The position numbers were made by a program, and so were the translations under genes. Positions 36,453 to 46,348 of a DNA stretch of 64,000 nucleotides are shown piece by piece. How positions within the stretch are numbered: the first letter of the stretch is position 1; each line of letters opens with the position of its first letter. The notes beneath the pieces are model-generated. The model did not search any database, was not told the origin of the DNA, and saw only the letters and a program-made list of their open reading frames with translations. This DNA is from Brevundimonas sp. NIBR10 (GTDB lineage Bacteria > Pseudomonadota > Alphaproteobacteria > Caulobacterales > Caulobacteraceae), in the NCBI RefSeq assembly GCF_027912515.1, contig NZ_CP115464.1, positions 1,302,001-1,366,000 on the forward strand. Direction: 5' to 3'.

Positions 36453-36881
36453 ATGATCCGTTTCGCTTCCGCCGCCCTCGTCGCCGCCCTGCTGGTTTCG
36501 GCCCCCGCTCTTGCAGAGACGTCCGCCCCCACCACCATCACCCTGGACTTCGACACCGCCGCCACGACCGGCAAGGTGATGGTGGTGCTGTATGACTCCG
36601 AAGCCGCCTTCTCGGGTGGAGCGCCGGTGGCCCAGGCCATGGTCGATGTTGGGGCCGGCCAGCACAGCGCGACCTTCGCCGACCTGCCCGCCGGCGACTA
36701 TGCGGCCAAGAGCTTTCACGACGTCGATGGCGACGGGAAAATGAACACCAACCCGTTCGGCATGCCGACCGAACCCTTTGCCTTCTCGAACAACGCCCGC
36801 GGCAACATGGGCCCGGCCCCGTGGAGCGCCGCCCGCTTTGCCGCCTCGGGTCCGGTGACCCAGACGATCAACCTGCGCTGA
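36453..36881 (+). CDS. DUF2141 domain-containing exported protein
   Basis: 142 aa with a signal peptide (FASAALVAALLVSAPALAET). The mature domain is DUF2141: KVMVVLYDSEAAFSGGAPV, FADLPAGDYAAKSFHDVDGDGKMNTNPFGMPTEPFAFSNNARG, and a final WSAARFAASGPVTQTINL. Function is unknown; the D-x-D-x-D-G loop suggests calcium binding. ATG 36453 is used because AAGGA precedes it at 8 bases; ATG 36444 is an alternative. A long inverted repeat follows the gene. Confidence 0.85.
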   Translation: MIRFASAALVAALLVSAPALAETSAPTTITLDFDTAATTGKVMVVLYDSEAAFSGGAPVAQAMVDVGAGQHSATFADLPAGDYAAKSFHDVDGDGKMNTNPFGMPTEPFAFSNNARGNMGPAPWSAARFAASGPVTQTINLR

Positions 36882-36892
36882 TAGCACGGACT

Positions 36893-37030
36893 TCTCCCTC
36901 CCCCTGCGGGGGAGGGCAGGCGGCGCAGCCGCCGGGTGGGGGCGGCAAGGCAGATCAGCGCCGCGTCGCCTTGCCCTTCCCACCCGGTCTTCGCTGCGCT
37001 TCGACCACCCTCTCCCGCGGGGGAGGGAGA
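36893..37030. repeat. Long imperfect inverted repeat before the carotenoid oxygenase gene
   Basis: Arms 36893-36951 and 36968-37030 match as inverted copies with scattered mismatches: TCTCCCTCCCCC against GGGGGAGGGAGA at the ends, GGGTGGG against CCCACCC in the middle and GGCAAGGC against GCCTTGCC at the inner ends. The loop is about 16 bases. Each terminus is itself palindromic (CCCCTGCGGGGG, CCCGCGGGGG). It lies between the DUF2141 and carotenoid oxygenase genes, so it could act as a terminator or leader structure. No ORF is within. Confidence 0.8.
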
Positions 37031-37057
37031 TACACCCTCAAGATTTGGATTCCCTCC

Positions 37058-38539
37058 ATGACCCCGACCCGCCGCAACATCCTGATGGGCGCAGCCGCCC
37101 TCTCCGCCGCCGTTGTCACGCCCGAAATGGCGCGCGCGGCGGCCGCCCTGAACGTCGCCAACGATGCGGGGGCCGCCGACTGGGCCCTGGCGACGCGGGA
37201 CCTCGAAGCGGACGTTGCGCCCCAGACGATGCGCCGTATCCGGGGACGTGCCCCGGCCGGGCTGGAGGGGACGCTGTTCCGCAACGGCCCCGGCAAGTTT
37301 CGTCGTGCAGGCGGATCGGCCACCCACTGGTTCGATGGCGACGGTCTGTTGCGGTCCTTCGATATCGCCGGCGGCCAGGTCACCCTCCAGGCACGCTTCG
37401 CCGACACCAACAAGCGTCGCACCGAGACCGAGCTCGATGCCGTGGTCACCCCCGGCTTCGGCACCCCCGGCCGCCCCGGTGCCCGGATCGATTCCGTCGA
37501 CGACGCCAACTGCGCCAACACCGCCGTCATGGTGGCCGGCGACAAGGTCTGGGCCCTGTGGGAGGGCGGGTCGCCACTGCAGATGGACGCAGAAACCCTG
37601 GCCACGGAACACTACGTCACCCTCAAGCCCGATCTGAAGGGGATGCCGTTCCAGGCCCATCCCCGCTTCGATCCCGACGGCACGATCTGGAACGTGGGGG
37701 CGAACGGGGCCCAGGTCATCGTCTGGCATCTGAACGGCGCGGGCGGCCTGATCGAGGCCCAGGTCGTGACCCTGCCGCGCGCCAGCTATTTCCATGATTT
37801 CACGGCGACCGACCGGCACCTGATCTTCGTGCTCCAGCCCTGGGTCCATGAGCGCAACGGGATGCCGTTCACGACCCAGTTCGGCTGGCGGGCCGATATG
37901 GGGACGCAGGTGGTCGTGCTGGACAAGGCGGACCTGACGCGCGGCCGTGTCTATGAACTGCCGACCTTCTCCTTCTTCCACCTCGGCGACGCCTGGGCCG
38001 ACAGCGACGGCACGATCCGGTTCGATGTCGCGGCGGGCAAGGACATCGAGTTCGCGGTCGAGGGGGCCCGGGTTCTGGTCGAGGGGCGCGGCCGGGTGCC
38101 CGGCGAGCCGACCAAGCTGGCCCTGATTACCCTGCACGCCGACGGCCGGGCCGAGATGGTCTCGAGCGGGCTGACGGGCGAATTCCCGCAAGCCAATCCC
38201 CGATTCGCGGGCCTGCGGCGCAGCCTGACGGTCCATACGGCCGGAGAGACGACGGGGCGTCCCCTGCCGACGGGGCTGGCGGTCCAGGACTGGTCGAGAG
38301 GGCGTGCCGACGCCTTCCACTTCGGCACCGGCCACGTGGTCGAGGAGGCGGTGTTCGTGCCCAAGCCTGGCGGGACGCGCGAACGCGACGCGTGGCTGAT
38401 CGTCCCCTCGATCGACCTGCGGGCAGGGGTGACCCAGTTGCATGCGTTCGACGCAGGGAATGTATCCGACGGGCCGCTCGTCACATGGGCGGCGGATGTG
38501 GCACTGCCGGCCGGGTTTCACGGGGCGTGGCGGGGATAA
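37058..38539 (+). CDS. Carotenoid oxygenase family protein with Tat signal
   Basis: 493 aa. The N-terminus TRRNILMGAAALSAAVVTPEMARA is a twin-arginine signal peptide, so export through Tat is likely. The four iron-binding histidines of the carotenoid cleavage dioxygenase seven-bladed propeller are His201 (QAHPRF), His246 (FHDF), His308 (FHLGDAW) and His488 (GFHGAW). LEGTLFRNGPGKFRR is the family's N-terminal signature. The family cleaves carotenoids, apocarotenoids or lignostilbenes; substrate is undetermined. A Tat-exported bacterial member with an intact iron site is moderately unusual. ATG 37058 is the start. Confidence 0.93.
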   Translation: MTPTRRNILMGAAALSAAVVTPEMARAAAALNVANDAGAADWALATRDLEADVAPQTMRRIRGRAPAGLEGTLFRNGPGKFRRAGGSATHWFDGDGLLRSFDIAGGQVTLQARFADTNKRRTETELDAVVTPGFGTPGRPGARIDSVDDANCANTAVMVAGDKVWALWEGGSPLQMDAETLATEHYVTLKPDLKGMPFQAHPRFDPDGTIWNVGANGAQVIVWHLNGAGGLIEAQVVTLPRASYFHDFTATDRHLIFVLQPWVHERNGMPFTTQFGWRADMGTQVVVLDKADLTRGRVYELPTFSFFHLGDAWADSDGTIRFDVAAGKDIEFAVEGARVLVEGRGRVPGEPTKLALITLHADGRAEMVSSGLTGEFPQANPRFAGLRRSLTVHTAGETTGRPLPTGLAVQDWSRGRADAFHFGTGHVVEEAVFVPKPGGTRERDAWLIVPSIDLRAGVTQLHAFDAGNVSDGPLVTWAADVALPAGFHGAWRG

Positions 38540-38620
38540 CGAATCCGCAGCGAGAAACTGATTGCCCTCTCCACCGAGTTCGAGGAGTGATCGCCGGTGT
38601 CGCAAAATGGCGGGGGCCGG

Positions 38621-39676
38621 ATGAACATTATCGTGACGGGCGGTGCGGGCTTCGTTGGAAGCGCTCTCGTTGATCGGCTGATGCAGCACACGGACCACGA
38701 GGTCCTGGTGGTCGACGCCCTGACCTATGCCGGGACCTGGCGAAACCTGCACGGCATGGAGCGGAACGACCGTCTGGCCAAGGTCAAGGGGGATATCGGC
38801 GATCGTGAGCTTGTCGCGAGACTGCTGGCCGAGTTCGAGCCGGATGTGGTGATCAACCTTGCCGCCGAAACCCATGTCGATCGCTCGATCGATGAGCCGG
38901 GTCCGTTTGTCGCGACCAACATCCTCGGCGGTTTCGGGCTGCTGGAAGAGACTCGAATGTGGTGGTCACGGCTGACGAAGGCTCGACGGGACGCTTTCCG
39001 GTTCATTCAGGTCTCCACTGACGAAGTGTTCGGCAGTCTTGGTGAGACCGGCCGATTTGACGCCATCAGCCGCTACGATCCACACTCTCCCTATTCGGCG
39101 AGCAAGGCCGCCTCTGATCACCTGGTGCGGGCGTGGGGGCACACCTACGGCCTGCCGGTCATCGTCACTCATTGCTCGAACAATTACGGGCCCCGCCAGT
39201 ATCCCGAGAAACTCATTCCCTTGACGACCCGGCGTGCGATCGCGGGTTTGAGCCTGCCCGTCTACGGCGATGGCGGCAACATCAGGGACTGGCTTGCGGT
39301 CGAGGATCACGCGGCGGGTCTGCTGGCCGTGATCGAAAGGGGAAGGTCGCAGGCTACCTATATGTTCGGAGGCGGAGCGGAGCGGACCAATCTGCAGGTG
39401 GTGACCACGATCTGCGCCGTTCTGGATCGACTGAGACCGCAGGGCGCTCCCCATGCCCGACTGATCGCGCTGACCCAGGACCGGCCGGGTCATGATCGCC
39501 GCTATGCTGTCGATTTCACACAAACCTGCCGGGAGATAGGCTTCGAGCCGAGTGTGGACTTCGACCAGGGACTGGAACGAACCGTGGCCTGGTTTCTGGA
39601 GCAAGGCGATCTGACGGGTGACGCGGCCCAGCGGACCCGCCGGCTCGGGCTCGACAGCGTGGGGCGAAATCCGTGA
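38621..39676 (+). CDS. rfbB: dTDP-glucose 4,6-dehydratase
   Basis: 351 aa from ATG 38621 (MNIIVTGGAGFVGSALVDRL), the canonical RmlB N-terminus with NAD-binding TGGAGFVGS. Catalytic residues lie in VSTDEVFGS (Thr-Asp-Glu of the dehydratase) and YSASKAASDH (YxxxK). SNNYGPRQYPEKLIP and GDGGNIRDWLAVEDH are RmlB hallmarks. It converts dTDP-glucose to dTDP-4-keto-6-deoxyglucose. GTG 38597 could give an eight-residue extension. It overlaps rfbA by four bases. Confidence 0.95.
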   Translation: MNIIVTGGAGFVGSALVDRLMQHTDHEVLVVDALTYAGTWRNLHGMERNDRLAKVKGDIGDRELVARLLAEFEPDVVINLAAETHVDRSIDEPGPFVATNILGGFGLLEETRMWWSRLTKARRDAFRFIQVSTDEVFGSLGETGRFDAISRYDPHSPYSASKAASDHLVRAWGHTYGLPVIVTHCSNNYGPRQYPEKLIPLTTRRAIAGLSLPVYGDGGNIRDWLAVEDHAAGLLAVIERGRSQATYMFGGGAERTNLQVVTTICAVLDRLRPQGAPHARLIALTQDRPGHDRRYAVDFTQTCREIGFEPSVDFDQGLERTVAWFLEQGDLTGDAAQRTRRLGLDSVGRNP

Positions 39677-40542
39677 AGGGCCTGTTGATGGCGGGGGGCA
39701 CCGGAAGTCGGCTGGCCCCGATGACGAAGGTCGTCTCCAAGCACCTCCTGCCCGTCTATGACAAGCCGATGATCTACTATCCGCTGACCACGCTGATGCT
39801 GTGCGGCGTGCGCGAGATCCTGATCATCTGCAACAGCCGTGACACGGCGGACTATCAGGCGCTTCTGGGAGACGGATCCCTCTGGGGTTGTGCGTTCAGC
39901 TATGCTGTTCAGGACGGGGCAGGCGGGATCGCCGAAGCGTATCGGATCGGCGAAGCGTTCGTTCGTGACGAGACGTCGGCTCTGATACTGGGCGACAACA
40001 TTTTCTATGGGGACAGGCTCGGGAGCGTTTTCGCCGACGCGGTCAGCCTGAACCGTGGGGCGACGATCTTCGCCCACCACGTCAATCGCCCCGAGGATTA
40101 CGGCGTGGTCGAGTTCGACAGCGACAAGAACATCCTGTCGATCGAGGAAAAGCCGACAAACCCACGCTCGAACTGGGCGGTGACGGGTCTTTACGTCTAC
40201 GACGCCGAAGTCGTTGATATCGTGCGAGGGCTTCAGCGGTCGGACCGTGGCGAGCTGGAGGTCACCGACATCAACCGCGCTTACCTGGAGCGCGGACGGC
40301 TGAACTTGAAACGAATAGGGCGGGGGTATGCCTGGCTGGACGCAGGCACGCCGGACGGTCTTCTGGAAGCGTCCGAATTCGTGCGAACCGTCGAACGACG
40401 CCAGGGTTACAGGATCGCCTGCCCCGAAGAGGTCGCCTATCAGATGGGCTATATTGATGCCGATGCGCTGGGTCGGTTGGCGCGCGAACACGGAAGCTCT
40501 GCCTACGGAAATTATCTGCTCAATGTCATAGCCGAGGTCTGA
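39673..40542 (+). CDS. rfbA: Glucose-1-phosphate thymidylyltransferase
   Basis: 289 aa from GTG 39673, overlapping the rfbB stop. The nucleotide-binding start is MKGLLMAGGTGSRLAPMTKVVSKHLLPVYDKPMIYYPL. The product site IEEKPTNPRSNWAVTGLYVYD contains the conserved E-K-P and V-x-G-L-Y motifs. RmlA couples glucose-1-phosphate and dTTP to dTDP-glucose, the first step of the rhamnose or related 6-deoxysugar pathway. The end of the protein is the usual ANYGNYL region (SAYGNYLLNV). Confidence 0.95.
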   Translation: MKGLLMAGGTGSRLAPMTKVVSKHLLPVYDKPMIYYPLTTLMLCGVREILIICNSRDTADYQALLGDGSLWGCAFSYAVQDGAGGIAEAYRIGEAFVRDETSALILGDNIFYGDRLGSVFADAVSLNRGATIFAHHVNRPEDYGVVEFDSDKNILSIEEKPTNPRSNWAVTGLYVYDAEVVDIVRGLQRSDRGELEVTDINRAYLERGRLNLKRIGRGYAWLDAGTPDGLLEASEFVRTVERRQGYRIACPEEVAYQMGYIDADALGRLAREHGSSAYGNYLLNVIAEV

Positions 40543-40583
40543 GGCTGACATGGGGGCGTAGGGTCAGTAGGACGCGTTCAGTC

Positions 40584-41702
40584 TCATCCGGGCCCGAATC
40601 TGCCGCCATTCGCCTGGTAGCGTCTTCCCAGGCCGTCAAAGCCCCCCGCGTCCACGAACTCTTCCGAGGCGGGGAAGGTCGCGAGAAAATCTGCAAGACC
40701 GCGTTCATCGACGAAAGTGCGCGCATCCCGCAGTTCGTCGTTGTTGGGGTGGCGTGAGAGAAACAGACTGTAGGCCTGCCTGACCAGGACACCGTCCGTG
40801 TCGTGGACCGTGCCCTTGGCTCTGGCGAAGCGATCCAGGTACTCGGAAATTCCTCGGCTACCGGCCGCCGCCGCCTTGACCCGCTCGTAGCCGATATCCT
40901 GGTAGGTCTCGAATACGGCCCCGTAGTAGGAAACGGCGTCGGCCCACTCTCCCGCATAGCGCACCTGGCCCAGGGGAAGGCCTGATCCGGAGTATTCGAG
41001 CGCGGTGGCGACCGAAGGGTAGGGCGTGAGGATGATTGCATCCAGGGGTTCGCGCCCTTCGATCGCGATCCGTTCCGGCCGTTGCGCATGGGCCAGGATC
41101 CTGTTCGCGACCTCCGCCAGAACATTGCGGGCAGGGTGGTTGACCGTGAACATGGGCTGTTCGCGGTGGAAACGGGGCACGATCAGATCTGCGCTGGTAA
41201 TGCCCGATGAACTGATACTCTCACGACGCATGAGGTCGAGCGTGGCACCGAAGGCCTCGGATCGGGCAAAATCGAAGGGCAGAAAGTCGGCGCTCAGCAT
41301 ATCGGCGACAAATGCCTCGGCGGGCAGTCGACGCAGAAAATAATCGATCGCGTGCGCGTCGTGATATTCCATCCGGTCGCCCGTAAACTCTCCCAGGGTG
41401 AATATCTGCGGCATCTGCCCGCTGTGGTGGATGACCGGAAACTCCACGAGTATTGCGTCGGGTCGGGTGTTCTCGCGTGCCCAGCTGAGCGAAAGCTCCT
41501 GAACACCCCGATAGCCGTCCGAAATCGGCTGGTGGACGACGATATCCGCGCTGCGGACGGCGGCGATGTGGTCCTGAAGCCCCTGGTCCAGATCGGTCTG
41601 GTAGCAGGCGCGTCCGTCGATCTGCAGGGTCTCGCTTGCGACTTCCCGCATCAGTTCGACCAGGGCCAGGGCCTGGCAGTTGCCATGGATGTAGACGTTC
41701 AT
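40584..41702 (-). CDS. WcbI-type polysaccharide protein with C-terminal DUF4214-like segment
   Basis: 372 aa. The N-terminus MNVYIHGNCQALALVELMRE carries the GNCQ motif of the WcbI family (polysaccharide biosynthesis, putative acetyltransferase of the SGNH-like fold). HIAAVRSADIVVHQPISDGYRG and FPVIHHSGQMPQIF are also characteristic. The last 70 residues (QAYSLFLSRHPNNDELRDA and TFPASEEFVDAGGF) resemble the DUF4214 repeat that accompanies some surface polysaccharide and calcium-binding proteins. The likely role is modification of a surface polysaccharide. The function is inferred from family and locus only. Confidence 0.75.
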   Translation of the reverse strand: MNVYIHGNCQALALVELMREVASETLQIDGRACYQTDLDQGLQDHIAAVRSADIVVHQPISDGYRGVQELSLSWARENTRPDAILVEFPVIHHSGQMPQIFTLGEFTGDRMEYHDAHAIDYFLRRLPAEAFVADMLSADFLPFDFARSEAFGATLDLMRRESISSSGITSADLIVPRFHREQPMFTVNHPARNVLAEVANRILAHAQRPERIAIEGREPLDAIILTPYPSVATALEYSGSGLPLGQVRYAGEWADAVSYYGAVFETYQDIGYERVKAAAAGSRGISEYLDRFARAKGTVHDTDGVLVRQAYSLFLSRHPNNDELRDARTFVDERGLADFLATFPASEEFVDAGGFDGLGRRYQANGGRFGPG

Positions 41703-42962
<1,260 letters not shown>

Positions 42963-42963
<1 letters not shown>

Positions 42964-43931
42964 TGAATTCGGAAATCCGGCATCCCTCCATCCTCGTCAC
43001 GGGCGCTGATGGCTTTATCGGCGCTCACCTGGTCAGAGCACTGAGGAGCCGGTTTCCGGACTTCGTCGTGTTTTCGAGTTGCCGCAAGGGGCCTCGAAAT
43101 CATGTCGATGCGCATCATCTCCAGGCCGACATGGCCGAAGGCGCGTCTATCGACCGCCTTGTCGACCAATCCAGGCCGGATGTAGTGATCCATCTCGCGG
43201 CCCAGGCGAGCGTCGGCAAGTCTCTGGAAGTCGGTTCGGACGTCTGGGAGGTCAACGTCGGCGGCACCCGACGACTGGCGGCCGCCGTGCGCGCGGTGAA
43301 GCCGGACGCATGTTTCATCTTTGCATCCAGCGCCGAGGTCTATGGCGACTCGTTCCAGTCCCAACTGCCCATGGACGAGGATTCATGTCCGCGGCCCATG
43401 ACCCCCTATGCCAGAAGCAAACTGGCTGCCGAGTTCGTCCTGCGTGACACATTGGGTGTCGATGCCCAGCTCATCATCCTGCGCTTCTTCAATCATGTCG
43501 GCCCTGGCCAGGGAGAACAGTTCGTCGCGGCGTCGTTCGCCGCGCAATTGGCCAGGATTGAGCGTCAAGGCGGGGTGGGTCGGATCGAAGTCGGGGATCT
43601 CACGGCAAAACGGGATTTCGGCGACGTACGCGATGCCGTCGCGGCTATTCTGGCGGTGATAGAGGCGCGGGCGACCCTGCCCGCGGTGAACACATTCAAC
43701 GTCTGCTCCGGCGAGGTTCGGACGGTCCGCGATCTGCTCGACAAGCTCATCGCCGGCAGCACCGCCCGGCCCGAGGTCGTGGTCTCCCATGATCGCCTTC
43801 GTTCCGTGGAGACCCCTTGTGCCGCGGGGTCGATCAAGTCTCTATGCAAGGCAACCGGCTGGTCGCCCGGAGGTCTGACCGACGAGACGATCAAGGGCAT
43901 CCTCGATTATTGGCGGCAACAGACATCATGA
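42963..43931 (+). CDS. NAD-dependent epimerase/dehydratase, probable GDP-4-keto-6-deoxymannose reductase
   Basis: 322 aa, short-chain dehydrogenase of the extended type. ILVTGADGFIGAHLVRAL binds the cofactor, FASSAEVYGDS is the Ser site and YARSK holds catalytic Tyr and Lys. RFFNHVGPGQGEQFVAASFA fits Rmd-type GDP-6-deoxy-D-mannose reductases more than simple epimerases. Immediate coupling to gmd (TAG/GTG one-base overlap) supports a reductase forming GDP-D-rhamnose or GDP-6-deoxy-talose. The exact product is not settled. Confidence 0.88.
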
Positions 43932-44105
43932 GCGGACGTTCGCCGGTCAGGGTCGCGACATGATGTCGAAAACATTGTTCGCTCCTGCTGGAGCTAGATG
44001 CCTGATTGTGGCATATATTGCGACGCAGCATCGGGGGCTTGGCTGCCATCCGAAGTTTTCTACGACCGGGACGCCGGGAACGAATTTCCCTGAGGGAGTG
44101 CAGTG
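43932..44105 (+). promoter_or_regulatory. AT-richer gap upstream of fcl
   Basis: A 174-base stretch with lower GC than its surroundings (TTGTGGCATATATTGCG around 44005-44021). TATATT could act as a -10 element, although no good -35 is 17 bases upstream. GAGGGAG at 44091-44097 is the fcl ribosome-binding site. It could drive fcl and the two glycosyltransferases downstream. Confidence 0.3.
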
Positions 44106-45113
44106 ATGACGGTGTCTTTGAGTGGGAAACGCGTCTGGGTCTCGGGCCACCGGGGTATGGTCGGCTCGGCCATTGTCCGCCGCTTGCAAGAGGAAAATTG
44201 CGAGATCCTCACGGCGGGTCGGAACGACCTCGACCTCACCGACTCCGCCGCCGTTGATGCCTGGGTTCAGACCAACAAGCCCGATGTGTCAATCGTGGCT
44301 GCCGCCAAGGTCGGCGGCATCATGGCGAATGACAGTCTGCCAGCCGTCTTTCTGTACCAGAATCTGATGATCTCGGCGAACGTGATCCACGCCTCCTATC
44401 GGGGCGGGGTCGAGAAGCTGCTGTATCTTGGGTCCTCCTGCATCTATCCGCGCCTGGCTCCCCAGCCGATCCACGAGGACTCGCTTCTGACCGGGCCGCT
44501 GGAGCCGACCAACGAATGGTATGCGATCGCCAAGATTGCCGGCATCAAGCTCTGCCAGGCCTATCGCAAGCAGTACGGGGCGGATTTCATCTCGGCGATG
44601 CCGACGAACCTGTTCGGACCCGGAGACAACTACGATCTGAACTCCAGCCACGTCATGCCGGCCCTTATACGAAAGATGCATGAGGCCAAGCTGGCGTCCT
44701 CGCCTTCTGTAGAGGTGTGGGGTTCGGGCACGCCGTTGCGCGAATTCATGTACGTCGACGATCTCGCCGACGCCTGCATTTTCCTGACCAAGACCTATTC
44801 CGACGCGCCTCATGTGAATGTGGGGTCCGGTGACGAGATTTCGATCCGGGACCTGGCGCATCTGACTGCCAAGGTGGTCGGGTTCGAAGGGGATCTGGTG
44901 TTCGATGCGTCCAAGCCGGATGGGACGCCGCGCAAGCTGATGGACTCCACCAGGCTTCACGACATGGGATGGTCGGGAAAGCATGGTCTCGAGGACGGTC
45001 TGCGTCTCGCCTACCAAACCTTCCTGGCCGAGGGGGCCCGCGGTGAGGTTCGCGCCATCAATGACGGTATTTCGACCTTTGAACCCACTGGAGCGCGTGC
45101 GGTAAACTCATGA
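44106..45113 (+). CDS. fcl: GDP-L-fucose synthase
   Basis: 335 aa. The N-terminus [20 protein letters not shown] and the motifs [42 protein letters not shown] (catalytic YxxxK) and [21 protein letters not shown] are distinctive of Fcl/WcaG. It epimerises and reduces GDP-4-keto-6-deoxymannose to GDP-L-fucose, so the locus probably makes both GDP-fucose and GDP-rhamnose from the gmd product. ATG 44106 is favoured by GAGGGAG eight bases upstream; an in-frame GTG lies one codon earlier. Confidence 0.95.
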   Translation: MTVSLSGKRVWVSGHRGMVGSAIVRRLQEENCEILTAGRNDLDLTDSAAVDAWVQTNKPDVSIVAAAKVGGIMANDSLPAVFLYQNLMISANVIHASYRGGVEKLLYLGSSCIYPRLAPQPIHEDSLLTGPLEPTNEWYAIAKIAGIKLCQAYRKQYGADFISAMPTNLFGPGDNYDLNSSHVMPALIRKMHEAKLASSPSVEVWGSGTPLREFMYVDDLADACIFLTKTYSDAPHVNVGSGDEISIRDLAHLTAKVVGFEGDLVFDASKPDGTPRKLMDSTRLHDMGWSGKHGLEDGLRLAYQTFLAEGARGEVRAINDGISTFEPTGARAVNS

Positions 45114-46348
45114 GCACGAAAAAGAAGAAGGCCGGTGGGTTGGGGCGAACCCTGCTGATCTGCGATCCGACCTGCGTTCTGCCGTATGGACACACGGTCC
45201 CGGCGCTGAATCACTTCCGCAAGGATCTGGGCGGCGATTTCGACGCCGTTCATTGCCTGGCATCAACCGGATTGCCGAAAGAGGTCGCGGCCGAGTTCGG
45301 CTTCGATCGCAGGTTCACCTTCCTGTACAATCGATACATTCCGATCATGTCGCCGGCGCAGTCTAACCAGATTGTGAACCAGCATCCGGCCTTTGACGAC
45401 GACTATGCCGATCCCTTCGAGCGCGTGGCGACTTACGACGCGGCGGGAACGCTGGCGGACTACAAGATCACAAGCGACGACGTCATCTTCTTTCCGGGTG
45501 CCGACTTCTATGGCGTGATCGGGTTCCTGAATGCGCTGGCGGATGCCCCGCAGACTGAGAGGCCCACGGTCTACATTCGCCTGATCGGCGTCCTCGAAGG
45601 CTCGTCGCCGTACTACGATGACGGTACAGCGCAGTTCTTCAAGCGGGTCCGGGCGGCTTCGGAGGGGGGGCTGGACATCCGCCTTTCGGCGGAGACGCCG
45701 GAGTATGCCGATCTGATCAGCGGTCTGACCGGCCTCACGACCTTTGTAACGCCCTATCCCGAGACGTCCGAACAGGTTCCGCTACCGGATGGTGACGACT
45801 TCACCGTCCTCTGTGCCGGGTCCGCACGGCTCGACAAGGGGTTCCTTGATCTCTTCGGAATCGCGCGTGAAAGCTTGGCGAACCCGCCCAAGAAGTTGGG
45901 CCTGAAGTTCGTGACCCAGACCCTGCCCCTCAAGGGGCACGAGCAATGGGATTCCTACACGTCCCAACTGTACGCCCTGAGAGGCGTGACCCTGCTCGAC
46001 CCGGTCATCACGTCCGAGAAGATGCATGATCTCTACCGGGACAGCGACATCGTGCTCTTGCCCTATGCGAGGGACGTGTACCGGCTTCGGGGGTCTGCGG
46101 TGATGATGGAAGCGGCCAGCGTCGGCCGACTTTGCATCACCCTCAGAGGCACGGCCTTTGCACGACAGGTCGAGTACTACGGCCTCGGCGATCTGGTTGA
46201 TGAGCCCTCCCAGATGCCGGCCGCGATCCGGCGGCTGGCGAACGGCGGCCGCGAAGAAATGGCCGAGCGAATTCGACAGGCGAGAGCGCGGTTCTATCTG
46301 GACGTGCGTTGCTCCTATGAAAACTGGTTCCGGTCGGAGCGCGGGTGA
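45110..46348 (+). CDS. GT-B glycosyltransferase (GT4-like)
   Basis: 412 aa, starting in the ATGA overlap with fcl. The C-terminal half carries the nucleotide-sugar side of a GT-B fold: [20 protein letters not shown], then [30 protein letters not shown], an E-x7-E-like segment. The N-terminus [23 protein letters not shown] is a strand/loop/helix typical of group 1 transferases. It probably adds a sugar to the surface glycan. Donor and acceptor cannot be determined; nearby GDP-fucose or GDP-rhamnose synthesis makes these candidates. Confidence 0.82.
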   Translation: MSTKKKKAGGLGRTLLICDPTCVLPYGHTVPALNHFRKDLGGDFDAVHCLASTGLPKEVAAEFGFDRRFTFLYNRYIPIMSPAQSNQIVNQHPAFDDDYADPFERVATYDAAGTLADYKITSDDVIFFPGADFYGVIGFLNALADAPQTERPTVYIRLIGVLEGSSPYYDDGTAQFFKRVRAASEGGLDIRLSAETPEYADLISGLTGLTTFVTPYPETSEQVPLPDGDDFTVLCAGSARLDKGFLDLFGIARESLANPPKKLGLKFVTQTLPLKGHEQWDSYTSQLYALRGVTLLDPVITSEKMHDLYRDSDIVLLPYARDVYRLRGSAVMMEAASVGRLCITLRGTAFARQVEYYGLGDLVDEPSQMPAAIRRLANGGREEMAERIRQARARFYLDVRCSYENWFRSERG

